DNA from: Hepsetus odoe
Lineage: Eukaryota; Chordata; Actinopteri; Characiformes; Hepsetidae
NCBI GenBank assembly: GCA_017165825.1
Contig: CM029387.1
Location: forward strand, 19,759,444-19,823,443
Length of the DNA stretch: 64,000 nt
Reading direction: 5' to 3'
The notes under the pieces are model-generated. The model was not told where the DNA came from. It made no database searches and was given only the letters and a program-made list of their open reading frames with translations. The position numbers and the translations under genes were made by a program. Positions 24,015-37,600 of the stretch are shown piece after piece. Each line of letters begins with the position of its first letter. Within the stretch, counting starts at the first letter, position 1.

Positions 24015-27000
24015 AGTGTTTTACCCCATGTAAACAAATCCACTGAAACCTCAACCTGAACTTGGTGCTTCTGTCTAAAGGGGGTCCATCCAAATCCGTA
24101 CTAGTCATTTAAAAATGATGCTGAGATTAGGAGAAATAATGTAATAGTACCACTGCAGAGTCGGTCTGAAATGACTTTAGCTCTCAATCCTGACACTGCA
24201 GTCTCATTAAGAAGAGGGTGAAAAGAAACAACGCATGCAGATCAATCCACTGCACACAGAACACTCTTATTTCAGTATTTACATGGAAGTCATTAAGGCC
24301 ACAGTCCAACTCCAAGAAGTTCATCTTTTCACACGGCTTATCTGCAGGTATACACAGGATGGTCAACAAGCATCTGCGGCATCTGCACGGAAAGGTTTAA
24401 AACCAAATCAACATACCTTCCAAATCATCGACGGCCTTCTCAAGCTTTGCAACTGATCTCTCAGCAAACTCGGCACGAGTCTCTGCCTGCGGAGGGAATA
24501 AATGTAAACACAATGTCACACAAACATTTACTCGTGTAAAACGTTCTCTTCCCATTTATAAAAAGTGCAACAGAAAAAATTAAATAAAGACTTGCAACTG
24601 AATATCCATTACTGAGTGGGACACCACATTCATTTAACTTGAAAATAAATGCTTTTCATTTTTAAGTTGTCAATAGAAAGACGTGCATCATGATCAGGGC
24701 TGCACAACATTTATCTTTATCGCAATACTGATATCGCAGAAGCCTGTTGCATGTAAATGAGCTTCACACCAATTAGTGTTTAATCAAGGTGACCAATCAC
24801 AGCTCAGTGTAAGTTTTATGGAAGCATGATTTCCACATTATCCAACAGAACTCAAAGGTTTTTTTTGACCCCTCTTAGGGCTTAGTTCAAATGCACCACT
24901 ATGATTTCACGCCCATCGTCATATAACCAATGCTAAGAGGGGCAAGGGTCAGCACAGGGCGCGTTCAAGATAAACACTGTAGCACTGGACAGCTCATTAT
25001 GCTTTAAGGAGAACATTAAACACAATCTGTCCAATGTTGGAAAGAACGAAGCTGGACGATGGGGACAGGGAGGGCCACTTGACACACCCAGAGAGAATGA
25101 AGCCAATTACGCTCTCATGAACTCCTGGCCACAAATAGCTGCCAAACTTTACCGATGACAAGCAAAACAGCTGTGCCTTATGTGAGCGTGCACATGTTTA
25201 AAATTCCTGTGAAGAACTGCGTCCCACCTCCTTCAGTTTGTCTGTCAAGATCTTGATCTCTTCCTCGTACTTATCCTCTTTCTGGGAATACTGCAAGGGG
25301 AAGAAGCAGATGTGGCAATCAGAGAACCAGGCACTTGCAATATAGACCTTCAATCCTTTTTAACATTTAACTTTAATGCCTTGCGACAAACTCATACATA
25401 CGACAAAACCACATTACACGGTTACAAGCAATCACTCTGCATGAATGACGCTAAATAAAATGAGGAACTTCGTTTGTTAAAAGGGCCGATACCGAGACGC
25501 AGGTTGAAAAATATACAGTACAAGGCACATGTAAATATAAAACCAGATTTCAACACATTTTAATGGATCATGCCTCTTCTCATTATTCAGAAACCTCAAA
25601 CCCTGAGTCATCTTTTTAACCAAACGCTGTACTATGTTTTTATACCAGTGACAAAGAAACTTCACACCCTAGAGTGCACCTGTTCTGCTTTCCTCTGCAT
25701 CTTTAGGGTAGGGAAGGAACAAAAAAAAAAAAAAAAAAAAAAGTCAGAAATGAAACTAAGCTATTTATAATGATCAGCTCCCGAGTGACTAGGGAGGCTT
25801 TCTGGAGTGCAAAAATGTCCACAGCTTGAACAGATTCAGCCAGAGAGGATTTGCTTTAGCAAACTTCAGAAACACCCATGAAGACCCAGTTATCTAACAC
25901 ACTTCCACCACGCAAAACCTAGAGCTGCCCTCACAGCAAGTGCACGCATGGCTGCTTTACATTACTGTCAATGATGTCAGTGGGGCAGAGGCAAAACATG
26001 CTCCTTCTTTGGACGAGCTAGAAGCAAGTCTGAAGGCAGTGGGATGCATACAGCACCACAGACAGTAGAACGGGTCTCTCATTAGCCAAACTAAGCTAAT
26101 AAACCACAAGCTTGTGTTTACTTCTATAAAACCCTCAGCTGAGCACACTCAAGGATTAAATTACAAGGAGGCAAGGACATCCAAGAACTTATTCTCCAGC
26201 TATTACGGCCCCTCCAACTAGGTCACTGTACCTTATGTGACATTCCAGCATCAAATTCTCCAACGAGAAGCCATTACAAGATTCAGTTTGCAGGTCCAAT
26301 ACTAAAGGTGGCTTAAGTTTAACCAAACAGGTTCACCAAAAAAAACCCATGCACAAAAAGGGGGCTCAAGGCTGTCCAACTGTGCAAGAAATCATTACAA
26401 TGTAAAATATGATGCCTTGTCTTTTCACGCAAAAGAAAATGTACCACTGCCTCCCACTGAGATTACCTACAACATGTACTAATTCATCAGTTTCTATGGC
26501 AACTTATCTGGTCACTAACTGGGTTCAGCTACAGACATGCTCTGAAATACGGAGGTAACAGTGGTTGTGCTTGCGATCCAAAACAGACTGAACGCAAGTG
26601 GACTGTAGTGGGGCCTTGTGCTATTTGGAACAAGCAGAGGAGGTTTTTTGATAAAACCCTGTGGTCACATGTACGACACTGATAAGCAAGACGGGCTACC
26701 CTAGAAAAGGCTTCCCAAAAGCACTACGGTACAAACTCCATTGTGAAATGATTATTAACACTTTAAAGAAAGATATCTTTTAGGCTAAAATACTGTTAAA
26801 AATTTCAACTGGCATGCAGAATAAGTAAACCCATCCCTCCCACCCTCCCTTCTTCCTACCTTCTCCGATTGGGCTTCCAAGGACTTTAAGTTATTGGTGA
26901 CATTTTTCAGCTCCTCCTCCAATTCGGCACATTTGCTGCAGTTTTTAAATTTTACGTTTAGGTGTTTGACAAAGGAAAATAAAGTGGGGTTGAGAAGGAT

Positions 27001-30000
27001 GCAACATGGGGGTGGGGGAAAGGAACATAACAGAGTGGTGAAAATTATGAGAATAAGTACAACACAGATGGATAAAAGGTGTGGGGGGGGTATGGAAAGA
27101 GGGGACAAAAAGAAACAAGTTTACAAACAAAACAAAGGCATGAACGATACCACTGTGGACCGCTAGTGCATGATCTGGGTGGAATTAACATCAATTAACA
27201 GAAAAGAGCCATATTTGACCTAGGACAGGGGGGGCGGTTTAAAAAAAAATATATATAATAAAAAATAAATAAATAAAATCCACTACCAGGGAATCACCAT
27301 AAAGTGGTAAGAGGAAAACTCCAGGCACAGACGTATGCAACTAAAAATGGAAACGATCGAAGCAACTGATATGGAGGCAAGATCAAATCAAATTCATGCA
27401 GTGAACATTAGAGGTGTGTCTGGAGGTTGTGGGGTGCAGGTAATCTCATGCACACAGATCATTCACTTAGCCGAGAGGCAGACGAGAAGACAAGAGAAAG
27501 GACGAATGTGGGAGAGCAGGAGGGATCAGTGGGACGACAAGTGCTGACAGAGCGACCAGGTAAGTTGAGGGAAGGAGGCTTTTCAAACACCTGCCTAAAA
27601 CTATGTTTCCTCCCTGATGGGCCCCTTAAAGCTTTCCTTTAAAAACTGCACTCTTCAGAGCTACATAACCATATTTAAATGCAGTTCAGTAAAATACTGA
27701 CGCCACCTTTTGATTAATTTATTTATTTTTTAGACGTACAGCAGGAAATGCAGTCCCGGGCCTATAAGAGGCACCCACTGGGTAACAGAACCGGGCCAGT
27801 ACCTTGTCTTCAGCTGCCTGTAGACTCTTCAGCGATTGGTCGTAATTCCTCAGTAGCTCCTCCAAACGGCGTTTATTGCTGTTTTGTGGAGGGAGGGAGG
27901 TGGAAAGGGAAGGGGCCGTCGGATGACCCAAAGCGCATGCAGGTTGGGTTGAGTGGGTAGGGGTGAAGGTGTTTCAAAACATGAACACGTACCAGCCACA
28001 CAGATGGGAAAAGGAGGAAGCAAAGGTAACTTAGTCATGACATGGCATTCCCACTTTTATGATGTCTGCAAAAAACTCCCAGTAAAGAGTTAAAACAAAC
28101 ACTTGCGAAACGTTAGATACTTGAAGTTATTCCCTGAAACTTCAGGTGTCATCGAATGATTAACTGGTTCAACATTTCAAGCTTCAAAGCAAAAAGCCCA
28201 GAAGGAAGAGCAAATGTTTTTAAAAGAGGCACATAAAGGTGGGGTTGCTTCTGATGTGTGCCAGAAACAGCATGCAATTAAGGCAAATAGCCCTCGTCTA
28301 AAAGCGCTACAATGGCCGGCTATGCTGAGGAATCTGACGGCACTGTCGGGGATTCTAAAAAGCAAGTTAAATGATGGTGGTGATGCAAATGTTAATTAAA
28401 GCCTCCTGGCTTTATGGGCCTAAAAAGGAAGTGTGAAAACAGTGTTTCCCTCTTAAGATAAAGCACTGAGCTAGTGGAGTGAAACGTTTATGCTGCTATA
28501 GGCTTTTTGAAAAATGAGGGGGTAATCCAGTTTTGCCTAATCTAGGGTGTGATCACTTAAAACCACTGGGGTGTGGGTAGTAACTGAGAGCCTGACTCAC
28601 GCTTCTGCAAGTTCTGCCCTCTCTTCGGCACGTTCCAGATCTCCCTCAATGATGACAAGCTTACGGGCCACCTGCAGACACATACAGACACAATGAAAGA
28701 GGGGAGGGCATCTAGCTCAGGGCGGCGATGTAGCCGGGGTAAGCCTCACCTCCTCATACTTGCGGTCGGCCTCCTCTGCAATGTGTTTGGCCTCCTTCAG
28801 TTGGACCTCCTGCAGCTCCATCTTCTCTTCATCTTTCAGGGCCCTGTTCTCAATCACCTTCATGCCCCTGAGACAAATATACACAAATCAAATATTCAGA
28901 AAACATGCACACCAACGCCAAAAGCCATGCCCAGGTACACAGTCAAAGAACGAACACTACGTTAAGCTGAAAAAAATGCAGTTTTGGGCATCGCCTCAGA
29001 ACAGGATTTAAATTCAGTTCACAAGACACTGAGCAAGAAAGCAGCACAAGACAGATTTTCTAAAACCAGCACAACCAAAATACCCCTACTGAATCAAATG
29101 CATTACTTTCAGGATCAGATGTCTTTAATACAAGGCAAAAATGGAGCTGAAGACTGTCACATTACACTTTCAGGGGAAGTTCACTGCTAAAGAGATTTGC
29201 AGCTTTTGGTGCCAAGCATTCCCTTCCATTGCTGAAGTCATTTTTAGAGCTCGAGGGTCCATCCAATCCAACCACACACACACACACACACACACCTCTC
29301 GCTCTCATCTGCAGCCTTCTCGGCCTCCTCCAGTTTCTGCAGCGCTGTGGTCAGTCTCTCCTGAGCCCGATCCAGCTCCTCCTCAACCAGTTGGATACGC
29401 CTGTTCAGAGAGGCCACCTCTGCCTCAGCCTATATAAGGCCAAGAGAGTGCAAGAGGGGGACAAAATATGATGAATGAGAATGTAGCAAATAATTGTTCA
29501 TCCATATCAGTCAGCGGCATAATCAAGCTCAATGAATCCCCCTGCCCGCCGAGCCTGATGTGTAATCACATTGGGGAGACACGTGAGTGACTTCATAGCC
29601 TGGTTCTCAGCATTAAAACCAATCTGTCAACTTTACAGAAATTCTCATTCAACCTTATTAAATTTAGATTCACTGCATAGCTTGAAAAAAAGTAAGTGTA
29701 ATTTATTGAAACTAAATAGTCAAAAGACATGGCCATGCACTGAAAAACACTACACCGATCAATATGTGAACAGACACATCAATTCATTGATTGGCTGAGA
29801 GACAAACAGGAGCTCAACCCGACTTTCAGATTCGCCTACTCGGTCGTGCCTTGGAGAAGAGCAAGAACACAAACAAGCAGTTTAAAGAGGTAAAATGGGA
29901 GCCAGATGGATGGGAATTATTTGGCGGAACTGCTGGCAAAAGAACTCCAGCAGATGGGAGGCCCTGGAATGTGCATAAGTAGGTCAAAATATGCAATCAA

Positions 30001-30703
30001 CGATTAAACACAATAAGCAAAGAAACTAAATATGAAAAACAAAAGAAAGCTGCATAGCCTGCTGGGCCTGCATTAGAGAACGCTTTCAGGCAGAAACGCA
30101 AAACCGTGTAAATCCATGTAACAGCATTTGAGGACAAGAGACCTCTTGCCGACAATTTTGTCATTCATACACGACTGCCATAGAGATTGTGAAAACTACA
30201 GCTCTGACCCTGAACCCGAACGTAACCAATTAGATTTTCTCACCTAGTTCTGAATCATCTGAAAACGTTCCTCTTAAAATAAATGACTAACTGGGTGGTG
30301 CTCATTGGTGGCCGTTTTGGCATCATTTCCTTTATGCTCAAAAGAGGACCCACAATGAACTGACACACTTCCTGTGCCAGCTGAGCATGACTCCTCTGGG
30401 CCAATATCACCTTCACCCTCCCAAAAGGCCACAAGGCCAAGACTGAAACAGGTGATTTTCAGACAAACTTTCCATCGTTAAAGCTCCCTTCAGCCCCGAC
30501 AATCCACATGTTCATTTTCTGCTCACATGAACAAAATCATTCATTTCGACAAAGATGGGGAATAAAAGCCAGTTGGTTTAATATTCCTAGTATGAATAAA
30601 AACCTAAAGCTACTGGTGTCGGTGTGTATATTCACATTAAAGTCACAAAAATTCACATCACTGTCAGCTTAGTAAACACATTGAAGGTGTGATCCTCAAA
30701 CAG

Positions 30704-30739
<36 letters not shown>

Positions 30740-31957
30740 AACCCGCACCACCCCAAACCTAATTTTAAAACTGCAGTTTATCTACTCCGAAACACCCGAT
30801 GTGGGTCATGAGGCAAACGATCGGGTTGGTGCCACCTCAAGCAGGTAATGTGAACGCAGCCTTAATGACAACTCGGCTGTCTTCTTGTTTAAGCAACCCA
30901 ATCAACCAGTTCGACAGCTCTCTGTGTTCTGAGCGGAAGGTAACCCTGGCTTTTCACTGGACAGTTTCAGCTGGGAGTGTATATCGAAAGCAAAGTAGTC
31001 TCCCAGCAATCACAATGGTTTTAACTAGCATTACGCCGTGCATTATTTGTATATCACTGACAGTGTTGTCTCTGCAATACCATTATTGCAAAAAGTTTGT
31101 AATGTGCAGAGAAACCTCCTCCCAATCACATTTTCAGCTGAAGTGAGGAATTCATATAACGTGTAGATTTGTTTGGCCTATTTTTAACCAGTAAAGACAG
31201 AAAAGTGCTTTTAAATGGCCCATATTTTAAATAGATCTTTCATTTCTTGCCTTCCCCTGGGTTGGTGTAGGGCACCATTAAAAATCCATCATAACTCCTT
31301 CTCATGTTCCTCCCTTTCCACAAAAGAAGGCTGTTTTATTACTGAACCTATAAGACCTATAGGTTAAATAGCTCTTTTCTAATCGGCTGCCCTTGAAACT
31401 TTAACAACACTGATATCCTTCTTAAACTAAAAAATTAAAATATAATAAGAATCCTTTAATTTACTGATGGGCATCACAAAGGACAGTTCAATCCCTGTGC
31501 TAAGATGTCCATCCCATTCAGCCAGTTTGGACAGCTTATCCAAAAAGCACAGTAGAGAGAACTGGGTTGATGAGACAGCAGTTCCCCACCCATGTCTTGC
31601 TCCTGTCTCCCACCCATGTGTTCACTTTGACTACTAAAGAGCCTGGTGTTTCCAGTGCAGTTAATGGTTCCCAACAGTTATGTAATGGATTGAATCAAAG
31701 GGAAAGGCTGAAAATAGAGAAGAGCGAGGAAACCGATACGAAAGACAGCCCCCACACACACTGGCAGTCCATTTCAGGCCCAGTAACAGCAGAAGAAACC
31801 ACTTATAGGTGCCCGTTTCGTTTACCTGCTCCCTGGCTCGTTTCTCCTCCTCGACCTGCCTCTGCAGGACTTCGGCTCTTTCTTCGGCTTCGTCCGCCTG
31901 TTGCTGCAAAACTTTAATTTTGCGCTTCACCGCCTCTACGCTGTTAACTCCGGCCAT
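21644..31957 (-). CDS. tpm3: Tropomyosin alpha-3-like, short (248-aa) cytoskeletal isoform
   Basis: Tropomyosins are coiled-coil dimers that lie along actin filaments and gate access of myosin and other actin-binding proteins. Exons: 31826-31957 (1b), 29296-29429 (3), 28750-28867 (4), 28601-28671 (5), 27803-27878 (6a) or 26860-26935 (6b), 25228-25290 (7), 24417-24486 (8) and 21644-21726 (9, stop). Exon sizes (134, 118, 71, 76, 63, 70) are those of vertebrate tropomyosins. The start MAGVNSVEAVKRKIKVLQQQ resembles TPM3 exon 1b, and linkage to pmvk supports tpm3; a tpm3 duplicate or tpm4-type gene is the main alternative. The last exon encodes LATAKEENVKIHATLDATL, a non-muscle 9d-type end. I see no 1a/2 exons and no striated 9a exon here. 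Confidence 0.88.
22879..22900. repeat. Poly(A) tract in tpm3 intron 8
   Basis: About 22 A residues after an AT-rich stretch. A longer poly(A) run lies at 23980-24012, also in this intron. Confidence 0.85.
23980..24012. repeat. Poly(A) tract
   Basis: About 33 near-uninterrupted A residues in tpm3 intron 8. No recognisable retroelement body is attached on either side. Confidence 0.85.
26860..26935 (-). CDS. tpm3: tpm3 alternative exon 6b
   Basis: This 76-base exon encodes KCAELEEELKNVTNNLKSLE then AQSEK, the common 6b sequence. It lies 867 bases downstream of exon 6a, in the usual 5-6a-6b-7 order. Confidence 0.92.
27803..27878 (-). CDS. tpm3: tpm3 alternative exon 6a
   Basis: This 76-base exon encodes NKRRLEELLRNYDQSLKSLQ then AAEDK. 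It matches the divergent 6a type of vertebrate tropomyosins (family ending ..LMDQ.LK.L.AAE.K). It has the same length and phases as exon 6b, so the two can be swapped, but using both adds 152 bases and breaks the frame. Mutually exclusive use is therefore built in. Confidence 0.85.
29273..29295. repeat. (CA)n tract forming the tpm3 exon 3 donor
   Basis: The tract ends at the last intron base before exon 3 (29296). On the minus strand the intron starts AG|GTGTGTGTGT, so the 5' splice site is the first unit of a (GT)n run. Confidence 0.85.
30708..30736. repeat. Poly(A) tract in tpm3 intron after exon 1b
   Basis: About 29 A residues follow GGATTTA. The surrounding 29430-31825 interval is the large first intron and shows no exon-2-type tropomyosin sequence. 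Confidence 0.8.
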
Positions 31958-32520
31958 TTCTTTATCCTTGTTTTACTTTTCAGCAACTTCAACAGCCTGG
32001 CTGCTCGGCCAAGGTGGATCAAAACAGGAGCGTTGCTTTCAAACGCCGGAATCGACTCCGAGTCGGATCGCGGAATGAATCTCCCGATCTCAGCCCAACG
32101 GGGGGGAAACGGTGTGGAGGGCAAACCACAGGGCCTGAAAAGCGAAATCGACCGTCAAACACAATAGCTACTCACCTGGACAAATACGCGAGGGTTTAAA
32201 AAACAAGTTTTTTGTGGGGTGTTGGTTCAGACTAACTTTTGGAATCGGCTCGACTCGAGTGACCGTTAGAAGCTTCGTCCCTCGTTAGCAGCTCCTAGCC
32301 AACGAGGCTAATTCTGAGGTGAATGTTTTCTTCAGCAAGCGAGATTTTCCTCTTATTTGAGAGACGGGCGTCTCGTCTAACAGCTCAAAATGTGCAACGG
32401 AGCAAAAAGGCGGCCACAGCAACGTAGGAGGACGAACTCGAACTGGAAATTTCTGCCTCCCTCTCTTCTCATAATAAGCCGTTTCCGCTCTACCCCGCCC
32501 TGCACAGCGGAAAAGGCGCC
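31958..32520 (-). promoter_or_regulatory. tpm3 promoter and 5' UTR, GC/CpG-rich
   Basis: Directly upstream of the exon 1b ATG, the sequence rises sharply in CpG (GCCGGAATCGACTCCGAGTC and many others) compared with the AT-rich flanks. It fits the internal or sole CpG-type promoter of a broadly expressed short tropomyosin. No TATA box is obvious. Confidence 0.55.
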
Positions 32521-34021
32521 TTCTGTCTGCAATTAAAAGTCCCCCCTGAATGAGCCAACAATAAATAAATTAATTAATCTATTATTCAGCAAATGCCAGA
32601 GCACTTTATACACGAGTGTTAGAATACGGTATGCCAGTTTTGTTTTTTTTCCATTCATTAAAATTTTTTATTCTCTTATTTTCAATGATTGAAAGACTGC
32701 AGGTAATAAAAACAAAATAAAAGTTGCATATCAAGAAGCCTGGGTGATGTGTGATATAAATATTGTTTGAATAAAATCTTCTGAGTTTCATATAACTCCC
32801 TAAAAGTCCATATAAGGCCATATAAGCCATTGCACATACTGATTAAATGCAATCTTTAATTGGCAAAAGTGGGTAGGACTAGATAAGTATTTACTTCTTC
32901 CCACTCCTTTTCCACGCCCACTTACATAGTTGCAACAATAATTTTTTTAAATGATCACCATAGACTTTCTAGATTTAAGGTGTTTTTGTGATGCTTACTT
33001 TTAACAAGTTCTAAATGAATTAACAAATAAATAAATAAATAAATAAATAAATAGTAAATTCACACACACACACAGACAGTAAACACTCAGTTTGGGATTA
33101 GGTGTCTTCAGCTTCATCCGTGAATGCAGGAGTGTGAAAGTGCAGGAGTGTCCTGTCAGCTGAAACCCTCTAGTTGCAAACTTGCTCACTGTTAAGCTCT
33201 GGCAGCCACAAATGTGTCATCAGAATCAGAAAACTTCATTGATCCCCCCCCAAAAAAACCTTAATCCTTGTAAAGATACAATCCTTGTAAAAGCTGAGCT
33301 ACAGCCACTATAAAGGCAGCGGAAAACATCATATTTCAGATCCACTTTTCAAATCTAACATATCTGAATAAATCCCTTTCTGATTATTCATGCAGATTTT
33401 CATGTCTCAGAGGCATAGTCACTAGTACAGCTTGCTTAATTCTAAGGCACTAAGGCTGGAAAATGCTCATGTCAAAAGGAATTATGTCTGTTTTTGGAAA
33501 AGCACCACAACTGCCATAAGAGCTCAGGCAAAAGTACAACTATAGAATGTGTCCTTACAAAAGACACATTCCAGTCATTTGCAAAGTATAGCCAGCAGAG
33601 AGCGGTGATGTCCATGGAAAGGCTGCTACAGCTATTCACGTCTGCATCAGAGTGTCTGGATCTTCTCATTGGATGGATATGCTTGATGTCCCACTGGAAC
33701 CTCCAAGTTAAGGTAAGCACCTTCTGCAATGGACAACATCTACCTATCACAATTAATAAATAATAGTCCTTGTAAAGATGTCAGATTTTGAACCTTAGAT
33801 TAGATATCTGCAATGCATGCACTCTGACACCGAGCTGCAGCCTGTTTAAAGGCTGGAGACAGGAGACAGGACACAAGATAAAGACGGTTGTGGAGGAAGA
33901 TGAAAGAAGGAAGCACAGGATCAATAGATAGGATAGGAATGAGGAAAAGGAAAGGAAATTTGTCCTGGAAAGTGTGTGTACGTTTGTGTGTGTGTTGGGA
34001 GGTCTATATATAATAGTCTGC

Positions 34022-34064
<43 letters not shown>

Positions 34065-34629
34065 GTTCACCTCCAAACACACACACACACATTCCAGCAC
34101 TAGTTTCCTACAGTTTTACCCATTCCATACACATAAAATGATAAACTGATCCATTATGCTGAATCATTTTCATTGTATTGTCTTTAATAATAACAAAAAA
34201 AGAAAATACAGATGTCCGAAACATTTGGTGTACAAAATATATAATAATCTTTGTTTTATACACACGTGTGTGTGTGTGTCTATATATATTTAAGATTAAT
34301 GCGCACATTTGCTTCAAAGAACACAATCAAATCTCGTGTTTTCTGAAAACAGCTTGAATTAAAAACTGCCCATTTAAAAATGCAGCGGGCATATCAGATT
34401 AGTATCAGTATCAGCCAGTCCTATTTCAGTTTGGGTATCAGAAAAGGGAAAGTGGTAATGTGCCACCTCTGGGATTATGTGTGTGTTAATATCCAGTTGT
34501 TGGCAGATACTGACCAGTGTTACTACTCTTAGTGGTAGATTAGTTTAATTAGTTTAAAGATTATGGAGCCTATAAGACAATCAGGGCAGTTACACCAGAA
34601 GCTGAACCGATCCAGAGCAGCTCCACGTT
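32521..34629. other. Spacer between tpm3 promoter and anxa9 3' end
   Basis: AT-rich. It holds a (TAAA)n run at 33027-33053, a repeat-tail-like block at 33230-33265, a (TA)n run at 34025-34060 and short CA tracts. I looked for tropomyosin exons 1a/2 on the minus strand and saw none. Confidence 0.5.
34025..34060. repeat. (TA)n microsatellite
   Basis: Eighteen TA units, self-complementary. Confidence 0.85.
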
Positions 34630-37600
34630 CTATACGTCCTCCGATCGGCACAGAGCCAGCAGAGCCAGCTGCAGGTCTCCTTTAAATTCTTTCTGTAAAG
34701 GATGAACAAGAAGTGAAAAAAGTGATAATTTTTGTCATTGTGAGTACACAGAAAAGCACCTCTGCAATTTTCCCATACACTCATTTGCAGCAGGGGGCAG
34801 CTATCGAAAGCACAAGGGTAGCAGTGACGGGGACAGTATGTTGCTCATGGGTGCCTCAGGGCAACCTACTGGAATGGGATTCAAACCCATGACCTTCTGA
34901 TCCTGTGGCCAACTCTCTAACCACTAGGCCACCGCTGCCCCATTGAACACCAGTATATTCCAGTTGTTTTAATCAATCATTCAAATATTTCAGCGTTATA
35001 ATACAGAACTATTTACTCAAGGTATTAAATGTCATTCTGATAGTTGTACCCTTTTTTGTTCAATTGTTTTGTTATTATTAGATTATTTTGTGCAGCAATT
35101 TGGGAGAAACCTCCTGCCTTTTAAATGTGCTTTTTCAATAAAGATGATGTGAGAAAAATACTATCCAGTGATTAATTATTAGGCAAACCGTCGTGTTTCT
35201 GACCTGGATGGTCGAGTAAAGGGAGACGTTGGCCAACTTGCGGAAATGAACCCTCACCCACAGGAGGTCCTCTTCACTCCGGCCCACCATGATCCCCCGC
35301 ACAACTGAATTTTTCTAAAATACGGACATCCAAATAAGAAGCTTTTTAAAACTCCTTCATATTATGACACTGTGTTTTGCTAATACAAATATTCAAAAGA
35401 AAATGAATGCTGCACAATTTAATTGTTAAAATGTAACTGGTTTCATTTTTACTTTGTTTTGGAGAAAGTTATCAAGTCAGAAATTTTCAAATGGTGATGA
35501 ATGGAACCAGATCTCCACTTCTTTAAAAAGCTGCCTCACACAGTCAGTGGTTGAGGCCTGTGTCCCCAAAACAAGCCTTTTTTTTTTGCATATTCATCAT
35601 TATTTTTACCATCATTAGGCATGCATAGGATAAGCAGCGGTTTTTAGGTCGTGGAGGTTTTGGAAAATTGTCAAACTGTTTACCTTAAATAATATGCTTA
35701 TTAAAGTAAATGAGAGTCTGATTAAATGAGTTAAATTTCTGGAATCAGTTTTCCTCATGGGCCAACGTTGGCATGATGGCCACAAATTGAGCAAAGCTGC
35801 TTAAGGGATTTTCCCTTCTTACCTTCATGCAGGCCTGTAAGCGTTGGGCCAGGTAGAGTGGTGTATTTTGGACTGAGCGAACTGTAGAAGCACATTAATT
35901 AATGAAGATGATTAGTTATCATATATATATCTTCAGCGCTTAAGTGTCACACATTCAAAAGTTTGGGATACAGGGAGTGGAGGTGGTGAAGATGGAAGAG
36001 TTGAAGGTTGGAATGGGAGGAGAAGAGGAACAGGAATGACAGGCGGGGATCAGATATGCTATACAGGTTGGAGACGGTGTTAACGACAAGACAGACGGAG
36101 GTGGCAGAGATTTGTACTAGGAGTGAAACGGTGGACAGGATTATTAATGAGTATAAAAAAGGGACATCTCAGGCTGGAGGGTTTGGACATGTGCAGAGAA
36201 GAAACGAGGAGTATATCAGGAGAAGGATGTTGGAGCTGCCAGGCGAGGAAAGACAAAGAGGAGCTTTATGGACGAGATAAGAGAGGACATGCAGGCGTTC
36301 GGTGTGAAAGGGGAAGATGCAGAGGACAGGAGGAGATGGAAACAGATGATGCAATGTGGTGATTCATAATAGGAACAGCCATAATGAGAAGAAAAAGATA
36401 GAGAAGCATTGATGCATGGAATTGGAGGGGAATAATGTCTCTCTTGGGAAGTGGAACTGTAAACTCCCTTTTTAAGATCCTACACTAAAGTTAACATAAT
36501 AAACTACTTCCAGTCATTTCCCACCCAGTCAAGGAAGTAGAATTCTCACCAAGAGTGCGCAGGCCAAGTCGGAAATCTCCTGAGAAGTGGTTCTGGATTG
36601 TTTTATCAACCGGCTCCCCGTTCACATCCTCCAGCCTACAGAGTACTGATAGAACGACAGAGAGCCGTATTGGGTATAATGATGTTAACCATCAAATGTA
36701 AAAGCGCCATACCAGATCTTACTAATCCCGAACCCTTGAGAAGGCTTGATTTATCCCCTTGTTGTTAATACCTATAAATTATTCGATTTAGTTCTTGTTA
36801 TGGGGTTGGGCTCAGTGGGTTACGGGCCCTATAAACTCGCATAGTCCCAATATCGGACGCCCCGGCACACCTAAGAACTAACAAGAGAACGTGGACTAAT
36901 ATCTGTTAATATCCTAACGGGTCCAGAATGAATAGGTAATTTTTTGCTATATTTAAATATGTAAATGATCATTTTATACAGGTGAACGTGCAATTAAAAT
37001 GTTCAGCATTGGTCTAAAACACTGTAGAGATAAAGGACTTTCTAGCAGTAACTTGTTCATGATATCTGCTCACCAGCCAATCAGCACTGAATGCTGGTTA
37101 CCTGCTGCCCAAAGCAAAGTGTAGAAATGAAAAAATAACAGGCTTTTTGTTCGAAAAATATTTAATAGAAAAGATGAACAATTATAGCCACTGAGCTGCA
37201 AGGACTAAAATATACGGGAAGAACAAAGCAGACCCCCCGTTACCTCTGTTGAGATGATCGGAACTGCGAGAGGTCAGCACGTGAATCCAAGGGCCAGAGT
37301 CATGTCTTCTTCCGCTGACAGCATCTTTGAGACTCTACACACATTCAGTGCACTTTAATACCTAACAGACAACAGTCTGACCATATTAACCTTATAATGA
37401 GAAATAAAAGTGACCAATCTAAAACTCAGCTCTTCCATTCATTATCAAGAAAACTCAGATTTCATCATTGCCAACTATGTTGGCCATCAGGGGGACAAAG
37501 TGGACTTGCAAAATTTCAGAAAGGGACCTTAAACTGTGTATTTATATGCAGTCTATGAATAGGAGACAGACTGGAACTCAATTTCTAAAAAAAAAAATAA

